Assembly: GCA_023055355.1 (NCBI GenBank)
Contig: JALJCS010000001.1
Location: 104,225,881 to 104,289,880, forward strand
DNA from: Agelaius tricolor
Lineage: Eukaryota; Chordata; Aves; Passeriformes; Icteridae
Direction: 5' to 3'
DNA length: 64,000 nt
Both the position numbers and the translations under genes were made by a program. Under the pieces are notes generated by a model. That model worked only from the letters and a program-made list of their open reading frames with translations. It did no database searches and was not told where the DNA came from. Shown in pieces: positions 46,291 to 59,852 of the stretch; the first letter of the stretch is position 1; every line of letters starts with the position of its first letter.

Positions 46291-49200
46291 TCATCAACTT
46301 TCCCCTTGTCCTTTGACAACAGAGTCTGTTTGTTTCACTCTAAGGTAAAGTAGCACTTCCATAGGGCACCATCTACAGAAAAAAATATTCCTCCTTGTGG
46401 TGTGGTGTATTATAGTAGTCAATACATTGTAGCATTCAGGGACCATTAGGAAAGATGTATGTCCCTCTTATATCTAATTCAATGCTTTGATTTCTAAAAG
46501 GTGCCAAAACCCTGCTTCACACAGGGAATTTAAAAGAACTATGACCTGCAGGGGAAAAAGAAAAAAGATTAGATGACAGAAATTTAGGGGAAAGAGAAAA
46601 CCAAAAAACCAAGCTAAACATGGAAAGGAAATTTTATGTTAGGTTTTACAGTTTAAGTAGGGACAATATGCATAATGGATTGGTTTTTTCATTAGAGGCA
46701 TCTTATAAGAATGGCATGCATCAAGCAAAGCAAGAAAAATAAATGCAAACATGGCTAAAAATTAAAGTGCTAGCCTGAGTGAATCAGTGAGGAACAATAA
46801 TCCAGGATAATGGGCAAATATTGCACTTAGGTCTGAAGATCATACAGGGTATTTTGTCAAGCATAAAGAATGCATCTTAAAAATGTGCAGATTAGTAAGA
46901 TTTCTGTCCAAGCAGAAATAATTATCTGACAAGAGCAGGACAGGCCTGAGTGAAATACTTATAACTATTTAATATTATCAATCAACAAAACCAATAAAAA
47001 TGACTGCTTCCCAGCAGGTGGCACTGAAGCTAATGAGTTCTAATTCACCTCAGCATTTTTCTCCAATCTTCATAAAAATTGATAGATTTTCATACTGAAA
47101 GTTTTCCTCATTCTCTTTCTAGAAGGTCCCTATTGGAGATCTTAAGGAGTCGGAGAACAAAATAGGGGCCAACAGAAAAATTTCAAGTATCACAAAATGC
47201 TGCCATTAAAAACTGTCTGGATAAATAGAAGGAGCCTTTTTCTCTCGTAAATACTGGAGAAGAAAATTGAACAACACTGCAGAAACTTGGCTGTATCATC
47301 TTTGCTTCAGAAGTCATAGATCATGTTTTGCTGCCTAAACCTCTAGCTAGTCCCTTCAATCTACTTTTCTTAAAGCTTTGCAATTCAGACTAATATTCAC
47401 CCTTTATATTTTAAAAATTATAGGCAAAATACTAACATGACAGCTGACAAAGCCCCATGAATGTGGTTAGTGTGAGATATATGGTGCAGCCCCATGGAAG
47501 CGCAGTGTGATAGATGGATGCTGTGCAGGCTTATCAGCCATCCTGATTTGTATGCAGCAATTCTGTCCTCATTCTGAGACTCCCACATTATGCCAGGGAT
47601 TATGATTGTTCTGAGACTCCTGATCCCTAGGAGAGGCATGCAGAAAAATATCTAAAAGTGCTACAGTGAGGCAAAGTTGTAAAGGAACAGCTGGAGGGAC
47701 CAGTCATTGACAACAAAACAGAGAAAAGACAATCCCATAGGCCTTAGAGAGATAATTGAATGACATCATCTGTCCCTAGCATTCCAAATATCCTACCATT
47801 CTTTTCCTTATCTATTATGTCACTGCAAATAATAACCCTGTCTTTAATAATATAGAAAAGATATGTGCTATGACTATTTTAAAGTTTTATAAATCATCCT
47901 ACCTTCATCATTTGTCTACTGCATCCTTGAAATTCTACTGAAGAGTGAAAAATCCTGTTAGCTGACATGGTCTGTTGTAAAGAAATCTTGGTTTTTTCCT
48001 TTTAGTTGTTTAAATTTTAAAATATATGTTTTTAAATGTTATCTGTATTGCTGTCCCATTATATAAAAATATTTAAATTTTAAAATCAATTTACAAATTA
48101 CTCTTCTGTACTCTCTGCATTAGTTCATTAATAATGGATTTCCATTGATGCTTTCTTATTGCTTTTTTTAATGGAAGAAATTTAGCAAGTTGCTCTCCTA
48201 ATTGTGACTTGATTATGTTCCAGTTTTTACAATAGACTTTCCTAAGATGAACTTAAACACAATTAGCTCTCTCCAATGTCAGCTCCTCTGAAAATGTATA
48301 TCTAACTGGTACAGGAGGACTGCTGCTTGTGCATTCACACAAGAAGCTGTAAGCAGTCCAGCAGAGAAATTGTGAATTTGGGAGGCTATGTTTGTTAGAA
48401 ATGAATGCAGTAGTGAAGCCAAGCATGCCTGCAAAGAATAATATTTCAATCACAAAACAGGTCAGTGAAAAAACCTTTTTCAAGGTACTTTGATAGAGAA
48501 ACAAAAATCTCAAAAGAGTACAGAATTATTTTAATTAATGGAGGAGCCTAAAATTCATCTATTTGCAAAAATGAGCTAAGGCTAACTTCAAAGAGAATAC
48601 AATTGCACAGATATACATATATTCTGACCAAAATTGTTGCTAAAAGTATTGAAACTGTAAATCAGAGTTTCTCAAAAGCCTGGAAGTGATGGAAATAAGG
48701 TTTCCTGTGGAAACCTGTGTATGTATTATTCAAAGTGTTTTCCTAAAGGAGCCTGGTTCATGAGCCTCCTCTCCTCTTCACAGGATCAAGGAGGGATTCA
48801 GATACACAGCACAGTGCAATCTAATGCTTAAAAGGAAGGATTAGGCCATCCCTGCAGGAAGTTGTTCTCTTCTGTATGGATCACCATGCAGAGGGACAGA
48901 ACCATGTAGCTGGCAGCTTGGCAGAGTTTGTTTTATGGCAAGGGAATGTCCAGCACTGTGATCAAAGAACCACTCGGTTTCTGAAGGAGAGTGGGTTTGA
49001 ACTGTTCTCAACTCATCTTCTCTTTAGCTTATCTTTATTCCCCTCCTGTGTTTCTTCTGTCTCTCCCTTTCCTCCTCCTTGTCTAATCTCCTCCTTTCAC
49101 TTTTTATTAATCTATCCTGTCCCTTCCTACCTTCTCTGTATCCAGTCAGTTAAACCTCTTTGCTAGAACTTTTCCTCATTAGTTGGAGCTGATTGGAAAC

Positions 49201-52200
49201 ATGGGAACTCAGCTGCAGAGCCTGAAGCCACAACACCTCTGAAAAGGCAAGAGCAACAACAGACACAGGAATATTCTTGTAGTCAGGAATATCCTCCTAA
49301 ACATCTGAATCCCCATGATGGATATTTGGGGAGGCAGGGACAGGGCTATAGTTCAGGAGGCAGCTACGAAGTAGAAACAACAGCATCTTCAGAGAACAGA
49401 AAAAATTAGTTTTATCAAGTCATACATAATCAAGTTAATAATACTTCAAAAGCTTTATAGTTTATTCAAATCTGGAGAAATTTTCCTAGAATCAGCAAAA
49501 AAAATCTCATTCTTTTTTACCTCAGAAATCAACCTGACAAATGTCAAGTTCTTGCTCCATAGAACAGAGACCTAATAGCTACCTTTAAGAAGACTTTTAA
49601 AATGTGTAAAATAATATTGGCCCTGGCCCCTGAAAATTTCTGGATTATTTCAGCTAAAACTCTCCCAAATAAAGAAACATACAAACCAGCCCACATATAA
49701 TATGAACACAAATATTTCAAAAGTTTGATGATATTTTCAGCAACTAGAAAGGAGTCATAGGCTAGAAATTACTGGGGAACTTTTATCATTAGCAGATGTA
49801 TTACCTTGTCAATAGGGTTGAGGGAAATGACCCATTACTAAAACATGCAAAAATTACAAAAACTCTGTAATATCTGCCTGTCCTGCAGGAAATTGCCTAA
49901 CCTGCACCTCTACAAGTAGCAAATAGAATTTTTTGCTAGCTAAGCTGTTTTTAAATATTGATTGATAAAGACCTTTCTGCTATTGATGGTAAATTGTCTA
50001 TTCTGTCTACTCTGATGATTCTCAAGCTCTAGCACAAAAAATAAGTTTGCCATAGGGTTTTGTATGGTACAAATTACAAAAAAAATACAAATAATAAAAT
50101 ATCAATGCATCTTTAAATTGTGTACAACATTTGCCAGCAATACTTCACTCTTTAGTAAGTGTCATAAGGATAATAATTTTTTTTCCTGCAGATTTTTTTC
50201 ATAACAACAAAGATATTAATGTAACTCACCACAAGAAAAATACACTTTGTTCCAACCACAGCACTGGAAGAGCCCAGCAGAGGTTGGTAACACGTACTTT
50301 ATGGGTTTGGTTGGCTGTGGTTTCATAGCTCTGATCAATAAACTAATTGAGCTGTATCAAATTGGTCTTCTGGGCTTTTACTCCTATTAGAAGTAATTCA
50401 TACTCAGTTTTGGAATAAACACATAGAGGAGACAGGCACAGTGATGAGTCCTCTGTGAACAGCCTAGATGTACTGCACATCTTCTTTCTGTTTTCTCCTC
50501 ATAGCTCATTCTGTTAGGATAAATACAGTTTCCGTGTCCCTGAAGTTCCTTAAACTTTTACTTGATTGTAGTGAAACTCTTTTTAATCCCACACAGCTTT
50601 AAACATGCTGTTCTGCTCTGCTAGTGTTCATCACCCACTTTTCTGATCTAAGTCCTTCACTGCCTTTCTGGGGCTGTGCCACATTTTTAACTTTCATTTA
50701 TCAGGCCTTGCAATATCTTAGTCCTGTGTTGTTTTCACTGTATGTTATCTTTGCTATACTATGCATGTGAAATCCAAGAGTGAGGATCAATAATCTTTGC
50801 ATTTTGATTAAAAGTTCGAGGGGAGATAATCAGGTACATGACTTTTATTTATTTACTTATTTATATATTTTTCTGGTGACTTTCAGTTGCATTGAGATAT
50901 CTCTGGACTACTTTTCGAAGATTTACAGGAGTCTCTGCTTCAGGACTACTGGGACCTTTCAGCTTCACTCTTGACTTAATAATGTCTCCAGGGTTTTATT
51001 TCAAAACAAATTCTAGCAGGCATGCACAGATTGTCAACTTCCAGAAGCATTAAATGCAACAATGTCAGGGAGGGAATTCCTATGTACGATGCTGTACCTA
51101 CAGTTACTCCAGCATCTCTCTGGTCTTAACAGGTCCTTTTTTATCCCACCTACAGATCCTTCTCATATTACTACTTATAAATGCACAGGTAAGTTTCTCT
51201 GGAGATTTGCAGTCCTGAGCACAGTAGTGAGGAATTTCCTTGAGAACCATGTCTGCCAGACGGGTCAGGATCTGGGTTTGTGCTTCCCTTTCCTCTGGTC
51301 CTCTGCTGTTTTGCATTAGATGTACACAGAGATATTTTCATGCCAAAGAACCTTGTGCAGCAGTGCAACAAAGAGGTATGGACAGATCCTCCTTAAGTAA
51401 TCAAAATAATATCAAGATGGAACTTAACTTTAGGAAAAGTTCCACTAGCATTTACTCTATTAACAGGAAAAAGTTTTGTCCTTCTGATCAGCTAAGGCTT
51501 TAAAATATTTTAATTTTAATAACTACACTAAACTTTTTATGCTGTCATAACTGAATGATCTGTATGGTCTAATGCTTCAAGTTGTACAAACCTTTGAGTA
51601 TAATATCATGATTCTTTCATAGAGATATGGGTATTAAGGAAAGGAATTTTCTTTGTGTTTGCAAAGTTCCCTAGGATTTGGTGGTCGAAAAAAGTATAAA
51701 ATGTTGTGACTTTCCTGGCAGCAAGAACAGTTTCTCAAATTGTTTTCTTTGGGTTTTGGGTTTTGTGAGATTTTTTGGGAAAGGAGACAATCTTTTCCAC
51801 TTTGCACACTTAAGAAATGAATTTTCTAGTAATTCCTTTTAAGGTCAGAGGTAGGAAGTAAAACTACTTTTGTGACTAATTTATTTCTAACTGCACTTTT
51901 TTGGAGAGATAAATGTACCATTTAGCAAATTCACCCTGCCAGTTTTACTGTTCTGCCCACACTTAGTGATTCCTCCACTGAAGAGTTAATTGGAGCTTTT
52001 GCCCATCAGTACTACTACCTTTCCTATCAACAAATAATAACCTTTAATCTGCTTTTAGAAGTGATTTAAACCTGCACTAACTGAAACACTAACTAGGAAG
52101 GTTGTGATGGGAAGACCCCTGAGTTATTCTCTGAGAGATGCACATTTACTGTGAACAGAGGACATGGAGAAAATCAATCAGCTGTCATTACCTCTCTAGA

Positions 52201-53993
52201 AACATCCTATAATTCTTGCAAAGAACAGATATGTTGTCCTGCGATTGACCCAATTGATGGGAAAGAGTTCATAGGACATTTAACACAAAAAAAACCTTTC
52301 ACTTGACCATCAAGGCATATAAGCAGAAGCAAAGAGAATATGGAAACAATTTCCTGAGGAAGAGTTCAAACTTAGAATAAAGTAAACCCTGTGGGTGCCT
52401 CTCACCCAGGTTACTCTGCGTAGGAGATGGTCTTGTGGACTGGCTGGCTGTGCTACCCGTACTGGTGTGTCAGCATTTTAGTAAGTATTTGCCAACACTT
52501 ACCAGACTTAGGTCTTTGAGAGCCCAGCAGGAGCTGCTTAAAATGATAGAAGACCACTATCTTAAAGTCAAAGTAGCATGTAATTCCCAAAGAGGACATC
52601 TAGGAAATTTAGGAGTTTATTTTCACAACAAAGAGAACCAATGCATCTTTTTCTGTATGAGCTCAGAGGGTTTATCTATTCCTCCAGTGTGGTCCAGCCT
52701 GTTTTTTCCCCTGGACTGAGAGAGATAGAATGCTTGATGGGAATAGATAAGATTCAGTTGTGAATGTTTTGTCATCTATTAAAGACTCAAGTCAACTGAT
52801 AACTAATGCATAAAAGAATTTTAAAGTAGTAAAATCTATATAGAATAATTCTTGGAAGAATAAAATAAAATTATGAGGCAAAAAATTGATTGTTACATAT
52901 TTTGCATCTAAAAAAAAAATCATATTTTGTTTTCCCAAAGAACATGGTATTGCAACATTGATTTATGTGGAAATGTCTCACATAAGTTTAAGAATAGAAC
53001 CAGTCTCCACTCTCCAGCTCAATAAATCTATAATGAAAACCAGTGTAATGCCCAAAGTATTAGTAAAGCCATACTTCTATCCCTTCTACATGCCTTCATT
53101 CTTTATTAATGCACAAAAACTTTTCCCCCACAAATTGGAAAAAGACCAATAATGAATAAATCATTCAAATAAGCCTTTTAGCAGAGCTGTATGTTAATGA
53201 TAATCGTCAATATCTGACATTCTCTCAGGAAGAAAGTCAGTATTTAAAGTTATTTGCTTTGGGAAATGTTTGGGCAACAGGCATTCTTGTTGCTTCAAAA
53301 CGACAGCAGGGAGTCTAAAGCATACTGTTAACACCCTCTTGAGTAGATGTGACTACATTTTCAACCTATTGAAATTCCTGCTGCGTGTCTTTGTATTTAA
53401 TCACAGTCTTTATTGGCACTTATTCATTGTAACTGTACTTTATTCATTTATTCACTTAAATGTTTATACAAAATTGAACATCTAAAACTGTGGCAACATC
53501 TTTCATGGTCAACAAATAAAAATTAATCCTGCTTGCATTGCATGTGCACGTCTATTCAACAGATGCCCTGTTATTGTTTGATAGATGCCTGTGCCAGAAA
53601 AAGAGCTAGAAGCATATTCTGTTTAGTTTAGAAATAATTGGTTCTTAAAAGATTTTCAGTTTTCTATTTATCAGATACACGAACGTATGTTTATGCATAC
53701 ACTCATTTTATAGTAAGATTGTCATTTGTACTTTCTAAAGAAAGAATTCTGATTATTTGCCACAGTCAGAATTCTGATTAAAAGGAAGCATGACATATCA
53801 GAGTCTTCATTGCTAAAAGTCACTTTATTTTCATTTTTCATAGATAAAGACTGAGGCCAGTATGGGCTGACTGAAAGCATGGCCAGTGTTTCTCATAATT
53901 ACATTTAAAAAAGAGCAAGTGCTTAATATTAAATTACTTTTGTTTTCCTTGTAATATTTTTTACCATTTTTTGCCGAGAAATAAAACCAGAAA
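46291..53993. other. Non-coding AT-rich stretch
   Basis: No gene supportable across 7.7 kb. A pyrimidine-rich tract (49014-49140) is listed separately. Around 50226-50380 a CAATAAAC string and pyrimidine-rich tail look slightly LTR-like, but I could not define ends. Confidence 0.5.
49014..49140. repeat. Pyrimidine-rich tract
   Basis: About 125 bp that is strongly C+T-biased on the plus strand (runs such as TCTCCCTTTCCTCCTCCTTG). It may form unusual DNA structure. It is not an exact repeat. Confidence 0.65.
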
Positions 53994-54232
53994 GGTTTCC
54001 AACCTTTGACCACCACCATGCAACTAAACCATAGCACTAAGTGCCACATCCTGTTGTTTCTTGAACACCTACAAAGATAGTAATTCTGTGCTGCCCATTC
54101 CAGTGCTTAATCACCCTTTCAGGGAAAAAATTCTTCCTGATGTCCAGCCTGAATCTCCCCTGGTCCAGCCTGAGGCCATTTTCTTTTGTCTTGTCACTTG
54201 TTGTCTTTGAGAAAAGGTCAACCCCCATAAGC
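53994..54232 (-). mobile_element. CR1 LINE fragment, ORF2 C-terminus and 3' UTR
   Basis: On the minus strand this reads [13 protein letters not shown], then [20 protein letters not shown], the conserved C-terminal segment of CR1 ORF2. It continues into the 3' UTR (reverse of CCATAGCACTAAGTGCCACA). The very 3' terminus with its octamer repeats is missing. It is diverged but still aligns from memory over its whole length. Confidence 0.9.
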
Positions 54233-57200
54233 AGTCAGAATCAAAATTGTTATCAGATGAGGGAGAATTGGTGCACTACTGGCAGGACTAAAGATTCCCA
54301 AAAGGAATGTCTCACAGCAGAAAGCCTTTTGTTCTGAGAGCCAATGTCTCAAACTGGGTATTGTAAAGAGAGAACATGTTATATCTTCAGTAATGAGACC
54401 CATGAATAATTTCTCTGCGTGTAACTGCAAGGCTTTTTCTCTAACTTCTTTCATCTGGAAGGCTGTGTCTGGGAATTGTTTCTAGCACAATTGTTTCCTC
54501 TTTGTACCTGCAGCACTCTGGGCCCTCATCAGAACTGAGCTGCTACAGGTACAGTCTTTATCTCACATTTTAAATGCTGATCCTAAAAGAGAATTTCTGG
54601 GCGGAAAAATAAGTTCAGGAATCAAGAACAGGGATTTTGGTCAAACAACTGCTTCTTCAGGCATTTAATATTTAAATTGCCTCATGAAAATCACATAAAG
54701 ACCTTCCTTTTTGTCAACAAAACCCCTATGGTACTTAATTACTTGATTCTGGGCCTCAATGAACAGTTCTATGTTTCTTTTGTGCCTACATCTCAGTGTG
54801 ACTCACAGGTATCTTTACTCTTCCTTAGCTGTGGCACTGTGCTCTAGAGCATATGCTCTAACCACATGGCATAAACCCACAGGAGAAGGCACCCCTGACC
54901 ACTCAAAAGTTAACATGTTCACTTTGTACTGATCTTGAGCCAGAAAGACTGCACTTAAATTAGTAGACAAAAAGTTTGAGCATTGGCTTGGAGTAAATAT
55001 TTAAAGTATTTACAGAAATCGTGTCACAATCACCAGAGATTAATGTTAGCATTTCACATCATATCCTGCAGCTTGATAGAAAAGATGGAATGAGAAATGG
55101 GGGTCGAAATTTCCACCCGCTCTGTAGGTGGCTTAGCCCTTTACACAAAGTTCAGTATGTAAACCTGGGAAAGAATGAATGAGTGCACAAAGGTGTGTCT
55201 ATCCAGATTGAATTTAGGCTTCTTTGTATCATTGAAGCCAAATTCTTCACTTCAGCAGCTCCTCCTAATTACCTTAGAAATTTTGTGCACCGAGTTTTGT
55301 GAATCCTATTTTGAACTACCTTTCTGGTCATTAAAGTATTTCTCTAATCATTGTGTGCAAATTGTATTTACCTAACTTGTGGCTGGGGATGCTGATAAGT
55401 AGAACTAAAGAGGCAGTTTGCCTCACTGCTGCATTGAACAAAAATTTCCTGAGTCCAGGCCCAAGAGATTATCATTAAGCAGGAAAAATCCTTTTGATAA
55501 GCTTGAATAAGTCCTTTCCCAATTAAAATATATAGATATTAAAAAATAAGTGTTCACATTGCTACTAATAGGAATGTAAGGAAACAAGAAGAACAGTAGT
55601 TTTCTGAATTAATAAAAAAATTTGAGTTGCACAAGAGGCTGTATGAGTCCAGTATCAGCCAAACACATATTTCCTTATTTCCTTTATTCTTCTGTACATC
55701 ACTGAGATTTTAAAGTAAGTTATTTCTGGAGGTTGAAAGGGTTTTCCTAGTGATTAACAACAACATAACTTTGGACGTATTCCAAAACTATGGCAACTAA
55801 TAGATATCTTTCACTATCTCAGTTATGCTCTGAGCTTTTGAGCTAGCTCAATGTCTAAAACATGCTCTAAAATACTGACCCAAACAATGCAGTTTAAGGT
55901 GAACCTTTTATGACTAGTATTACGCTTGCCAATAACTAAGTAGTAAAGGTAAGTGACATCTTGAAATTCAATTTATATACTATAAAAAAGAAAGGAAAAA
56001 ACCTTCACCTTAGTACATGGTACATAACTTTGCCCAAAAGAAGTTTTATTCTGCTGACACTTACACTAAAATAAATAAGTAAAGAAATGAAAATACTAAG
56101 ATAATCAAAGAGTCATCATAAAATAGATCAAAATCATATTGTGAATATATTTATATATATTCACACAGTACATACAGTAGCTGATTATGAAATAGTAATG
56201 GAGTGAATTTTAGCACTTCAGTGTCTGTCAGAAGATCCAGGACATAGGTCTCTGTCACAAAGAGACAGTCCAGAGACTGCTTCAGATGAGTATCTGGCCT
56301 ATCACACTAATGTGATGTGATGTTACATGTCCAAAGGAACAAAAATAACTGTCACAGAAAGTTGCCAAGGTCATTTGACTCCCTGCTGGAATTTGTTTCA
56401 ATAAGTTGAGAATGAATGGAGTATCAAAAACTCAGAGATGACTTAAGAAAATCTAATTACACCCAAGAAACTGTTGACCCCTCCTGTTATCAAAGCATAA
56501 AGATAAATTCCCAGCTACCCTGTGAAACCTCCCTTATCAATATTCTGAGGTAGGATAAAAGGAGGCTCCTATTGAGTAACTCCTCTGTCACTCTTGCTTC
56601 AGTCCAGCACAAATAATTTAATACAGAAAAAAAATAACTGATACTAGCCACAGAGCCACTTATCTTTGATTACCCTACCCATGGAGTGGTTTAGAGTTTG
56701 AACTACATATGTTTGAGTTTCAAATTAATCTCTGGTCTCCCTGATCAGCAAAACTGCCACCCTCCCATCATCACCATCCTTGGCTTTTGGCATGTCATTA
56801 TTAACAATGGTGGCTCAAAAGCTGTCATTGAGTATATTTCTGGTAATTTCAAACCAAGCAAAAAGTCCTTTCTATGGCTGTATCCTGAGTAGAGAGATAT
56901 CCAATCAGCTCGTAGAAAATGCAAAGGAAGGAGTGTCAAATTTTAGACAAGCTTGAAAAAATTTAAACCTGATTTTTGTACAAAAATGCCTCCTGATTTG
57001 GCTATCAAGCAGAGTAAAGCAGAGCTTAATTGTTTCAGTGTGAAGTAATGCAGTTCTAAGGTGAACCTTCATTTAGTGCATCATTGTTCTGTGGTAAAAT
57101 GGTGATCTTCTGTCAAGTAAAGGGATTTGATTGGAAACAAAAAACAGTAAAATGAGCAGAAGATCCAGATTAAAGCTCACAAAGAACAGATAATGTTCAA

Positions 57201-57608
57201 TGAATGTGGTTAACAGCCTTTCTTTGACCAAAACACCAGGTTTGCATTTCCAAAATGTATCAGAAAGCATTCTTCAACAGCCAGGAACCTAAGCTATTTT
57301 CATTAAAGCTTCATTTGTGATATGAATGCTTTTTGTTAAAATATGTTAAATGAAGAGAAGTAAGTGTTATTTTCAATCCTCAAAAAACCCCAAGAAATTG
57401 CAAAGCTATGCCACCAGTCCTTCCCGTGAACAGATTTAAGAGATGCCTGCTGAATAGTTGTCCTCAGACTTCCAAGTCTCTACATATATTGACAACTTCT
57501 TCATAAGGATTTATGATATGTTTATTTCTCAATAATCACTGCCTCCTTTAAATCATGTTTTATTACTATCATGCATACCAAAAGATTGATTTACAGAAGA
57601 TATCCTGG
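54233..57608. other. Non-coding AT-rich stretch
   Basis: No gene recognised. Around 56390-56640 a GGATAAAAGGAGG string followed by CTCCTCTGTCACTCTTGCTTC resembles the TATA/R part of an old LTR, without definable ends. CTGG at 57605-57608 is the left target copy of the next LTR. Confidence 0.5.
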
Positions 57609-57895
57609 TGATAGTGGAGCCCTGGAAAATGCTAAAGATAGACTTTGAAAATGTTAGGCTTTGTGTTTTCTCAGATCACTGCACCTGCGTAAGCAGTATG
57701 ATAAATGATATAATTGTTAGATGTGGTGATTGTTTAGTAACTAAATATAATTATTGTATAATCATAAGAAGAATCATGAGAAACTATGTTAGAAACTTAA
57801 GGGGGAACCATGAAAGCTATGTTTAGCTGAAATCTGTGTATACAATAGAACAATATAAGTTTAATAATTAACATGAAAGTTATATAACGATAGAG

Positions 57896-57902
57896 TATAA
57901 AA
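57896..57902 (+). promoter_or_regulatory. LTR TATA box
   Basis: TATAAAA in GAGTATAAAACACC, 70 bp before the AATAAA. Confidence 0.65.
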
Positions 57903-57971
57903 CACCTTCACCTCGAATGTATGGCCAGAATCAGATTTGGGTGGAAACTACCCCAATTCCCAGAGCTCTTA

Positions 57972-57977
57972 AATAAA
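57972..57977 (+). terminator. LTR polyadenylation signal AATAAA
   Basis: In CTTAAATAAAAAGC, 50 bp before the LTR 3' end. Confidence 0.7.
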
Positions 57978-59824
57978 AAGCACCGCATATAATCGCTTAT
58001 GTGATTATGTGTTTTTGAACGCTAACACTGGTGGTGTTCATGTAAAATGTGTAAAATGTACTTCTTAATGTCCCTGTGTGCCTTCTGCAATACCCATTCA
58101 TTACACAGGAGCAGCAAATGTTGCATATGCTGTATATTGTTACAGTATAAGATGGTGTACAGTCAGTGCCATCAGCTGGAAAGTGTTTGATCTCTGCTCA
58201 AAGGTTTGCTAGGGATTGTGTGATCCTCGGGGATTTTACGGGTTCGCCAGATTTGAAATACAGAGACATTTTACACAGGGCTTTGTGGTGCCTGCTGAGT
58301 GGTTTTCTGCAGGTTGCATCAATTCACTACACTAATCAACAGATGACAGTAAACAAGAGTCATTTAATTACTATTAAAGACCACTTTCTCCCTCTGGATA
58401 TGAATGAGCAACTGCCAGTGGCTTTAAAAAGAGGTACTAATCTGAACCTGGGATCTAATTGGTTTCACTGCTAGTCCAAGAACCTAGATCATGTTTTCAT
58501 GTGTCTGTTCATGGCTCCAGCAAAACTACTTTATCAAAACTCTCTATCAGCATCCTCATGGCCTTATGCCCCAAATGCAGATGTTTTCACATACTGAAAT
58601 AGCCTCAGCATACTGGAAGGTTGCCATCAATAAAGAAAACTACTACATTCCACATGCAGCCTGGACAAGGCTACAAGTGTGAAGATTGCTGCTGCTGATC
58701 CTCCAAATCAAAGTCTTTGCAGGAGTAACACGCCAGAACTCTGCACATATTGCTCAGTTTTCCCCTTCTAAAATGTTTCAGTGCTGGTGGAAGTCTCTAT
58801 AAACCCTTAAACACTGTGGTTGACATGAAAAGGTGGAGCCAGAGACTGCCCACACCCTGACAAGCAGGAAACCACACAGATGCACCAGCATGGCTTACAC
58901 CTCTTCCTGCAAGTGATCCTCCTTCTCTTGGTCTCATGGTCCAACCTGCATTTATCTAATAATTTATAGCAAAGCTCGGGCCAACATTAATGATTAACCA
59001 AATCATTCCTTAGAGTCATGAATTTAGGCAAAAGAAAAAAAAGGAAATTAAAAAGCCAATCTAGTTGGTGAGATGTAAATTCCATCTCGCAACTACTGCA
59101 GTAGGACTTTCATTCTTGGAAATTCTTAGGAAATTATTCAACAGTAGGTATTAAAATATTGGAGAGCTCATTATACTTTTAAGATTACCAGCTATATTTG
59201 ATTTCATGACTGGTACAACCCAAAGAGCTCTGAAAGTGTATCTTTACCATGATTAGTATGTCAGGCTCAGGAACACACATTTTGCTCCTCACCATTGGTA
59301 GTAGCCTAATCCTAGACCAGCTGTAGCCTGGTCTCCAAAGACTAGATTCACCTAATCTAATTTTAGATTCTAAAATGAGATAAATAGTTGTCAAGTACAT
59401 GCAGTATCCCCATGGCTAGCAACAGATTACAGGTTTTTAAGAACTGCAAGGGCTCAGGATGGAGTTTTTCTGACTCTTCCTGTCTACTCTTGCCTTTGCC
59501 AGTGAAAAGGTTTATTCCAGCTTATGCAGTTGAAACTGCAATTGCCTAATGACCAAGTGGACATCGCCTAATTTATTTTAGCCTTTCTTAGTTTTGCATA
59601 ATTTTGTGTTACAGCACTTATTGCTGTTATAATGTTGATAAATGTCCTGTAAATAACAGATATTGGTTAGAGGTAGCTATTCTGGTAGTTATTCCAAGTA
59701 GAACATCTATGGTTCCAGAAAAACAATGTGGTGTAGAGCAATACAAGTGCACAGAAACGTGGCTGGAGCACAGAGGCTTCAGGGCTCTGCACAGCTTGCC
59801 TGTTATCCACCTCTGAGCACTAAA

Positions 59825-59852
59825 GGAATGAAGCTCCTGGAATGAAGCTCCT
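59825..59852. repeat. Exact 14-bp tandem duplication
   Basis: GGAATGAAGCTCCT occurs twice in immediate succession, followed by GG. Confidence 0.85.

Larger units (their letters stand above)
57609..58027 (+). mobile_element. Solo LTR, 4-bp target duplication (ERV1-like)
   Basis: This 419-bp element runs from TGATAGTGGAGCC to AACGCTAACA and is flanked by CTGG on both sides (57605-57608 and 58028-58031). Four-base duplications are typical of class I ERVs. It contains TATAAAA, AATAAA and a U5 with CGCTTATGTGATTATG. From memory this R/U5 is a familiar songbird LTR type. The identity of the flanks extends two bases (TG) by coincidence with the LTR start. Diffuse decay elsewhere makes the 5' edge slightly uncertain. 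Confidence 0.8.

Noticed and set aside
50226..50380. Possible old LTR 3' part with CAATAAAC
   Set aside because: I could not find TG/CA ends or flanking duplications.
54037..54228. Minus-strand 63-codon frame that looks conserved
   Set aside because: It is the C-terminal end of CR1 ORF2, a transposon fragment and not a host gene.
56390..56640. Possible old LTR with GGATAAAAGG TATA-like box
   Set aside because: No definable ends and no polyadenylation signal in the right place.
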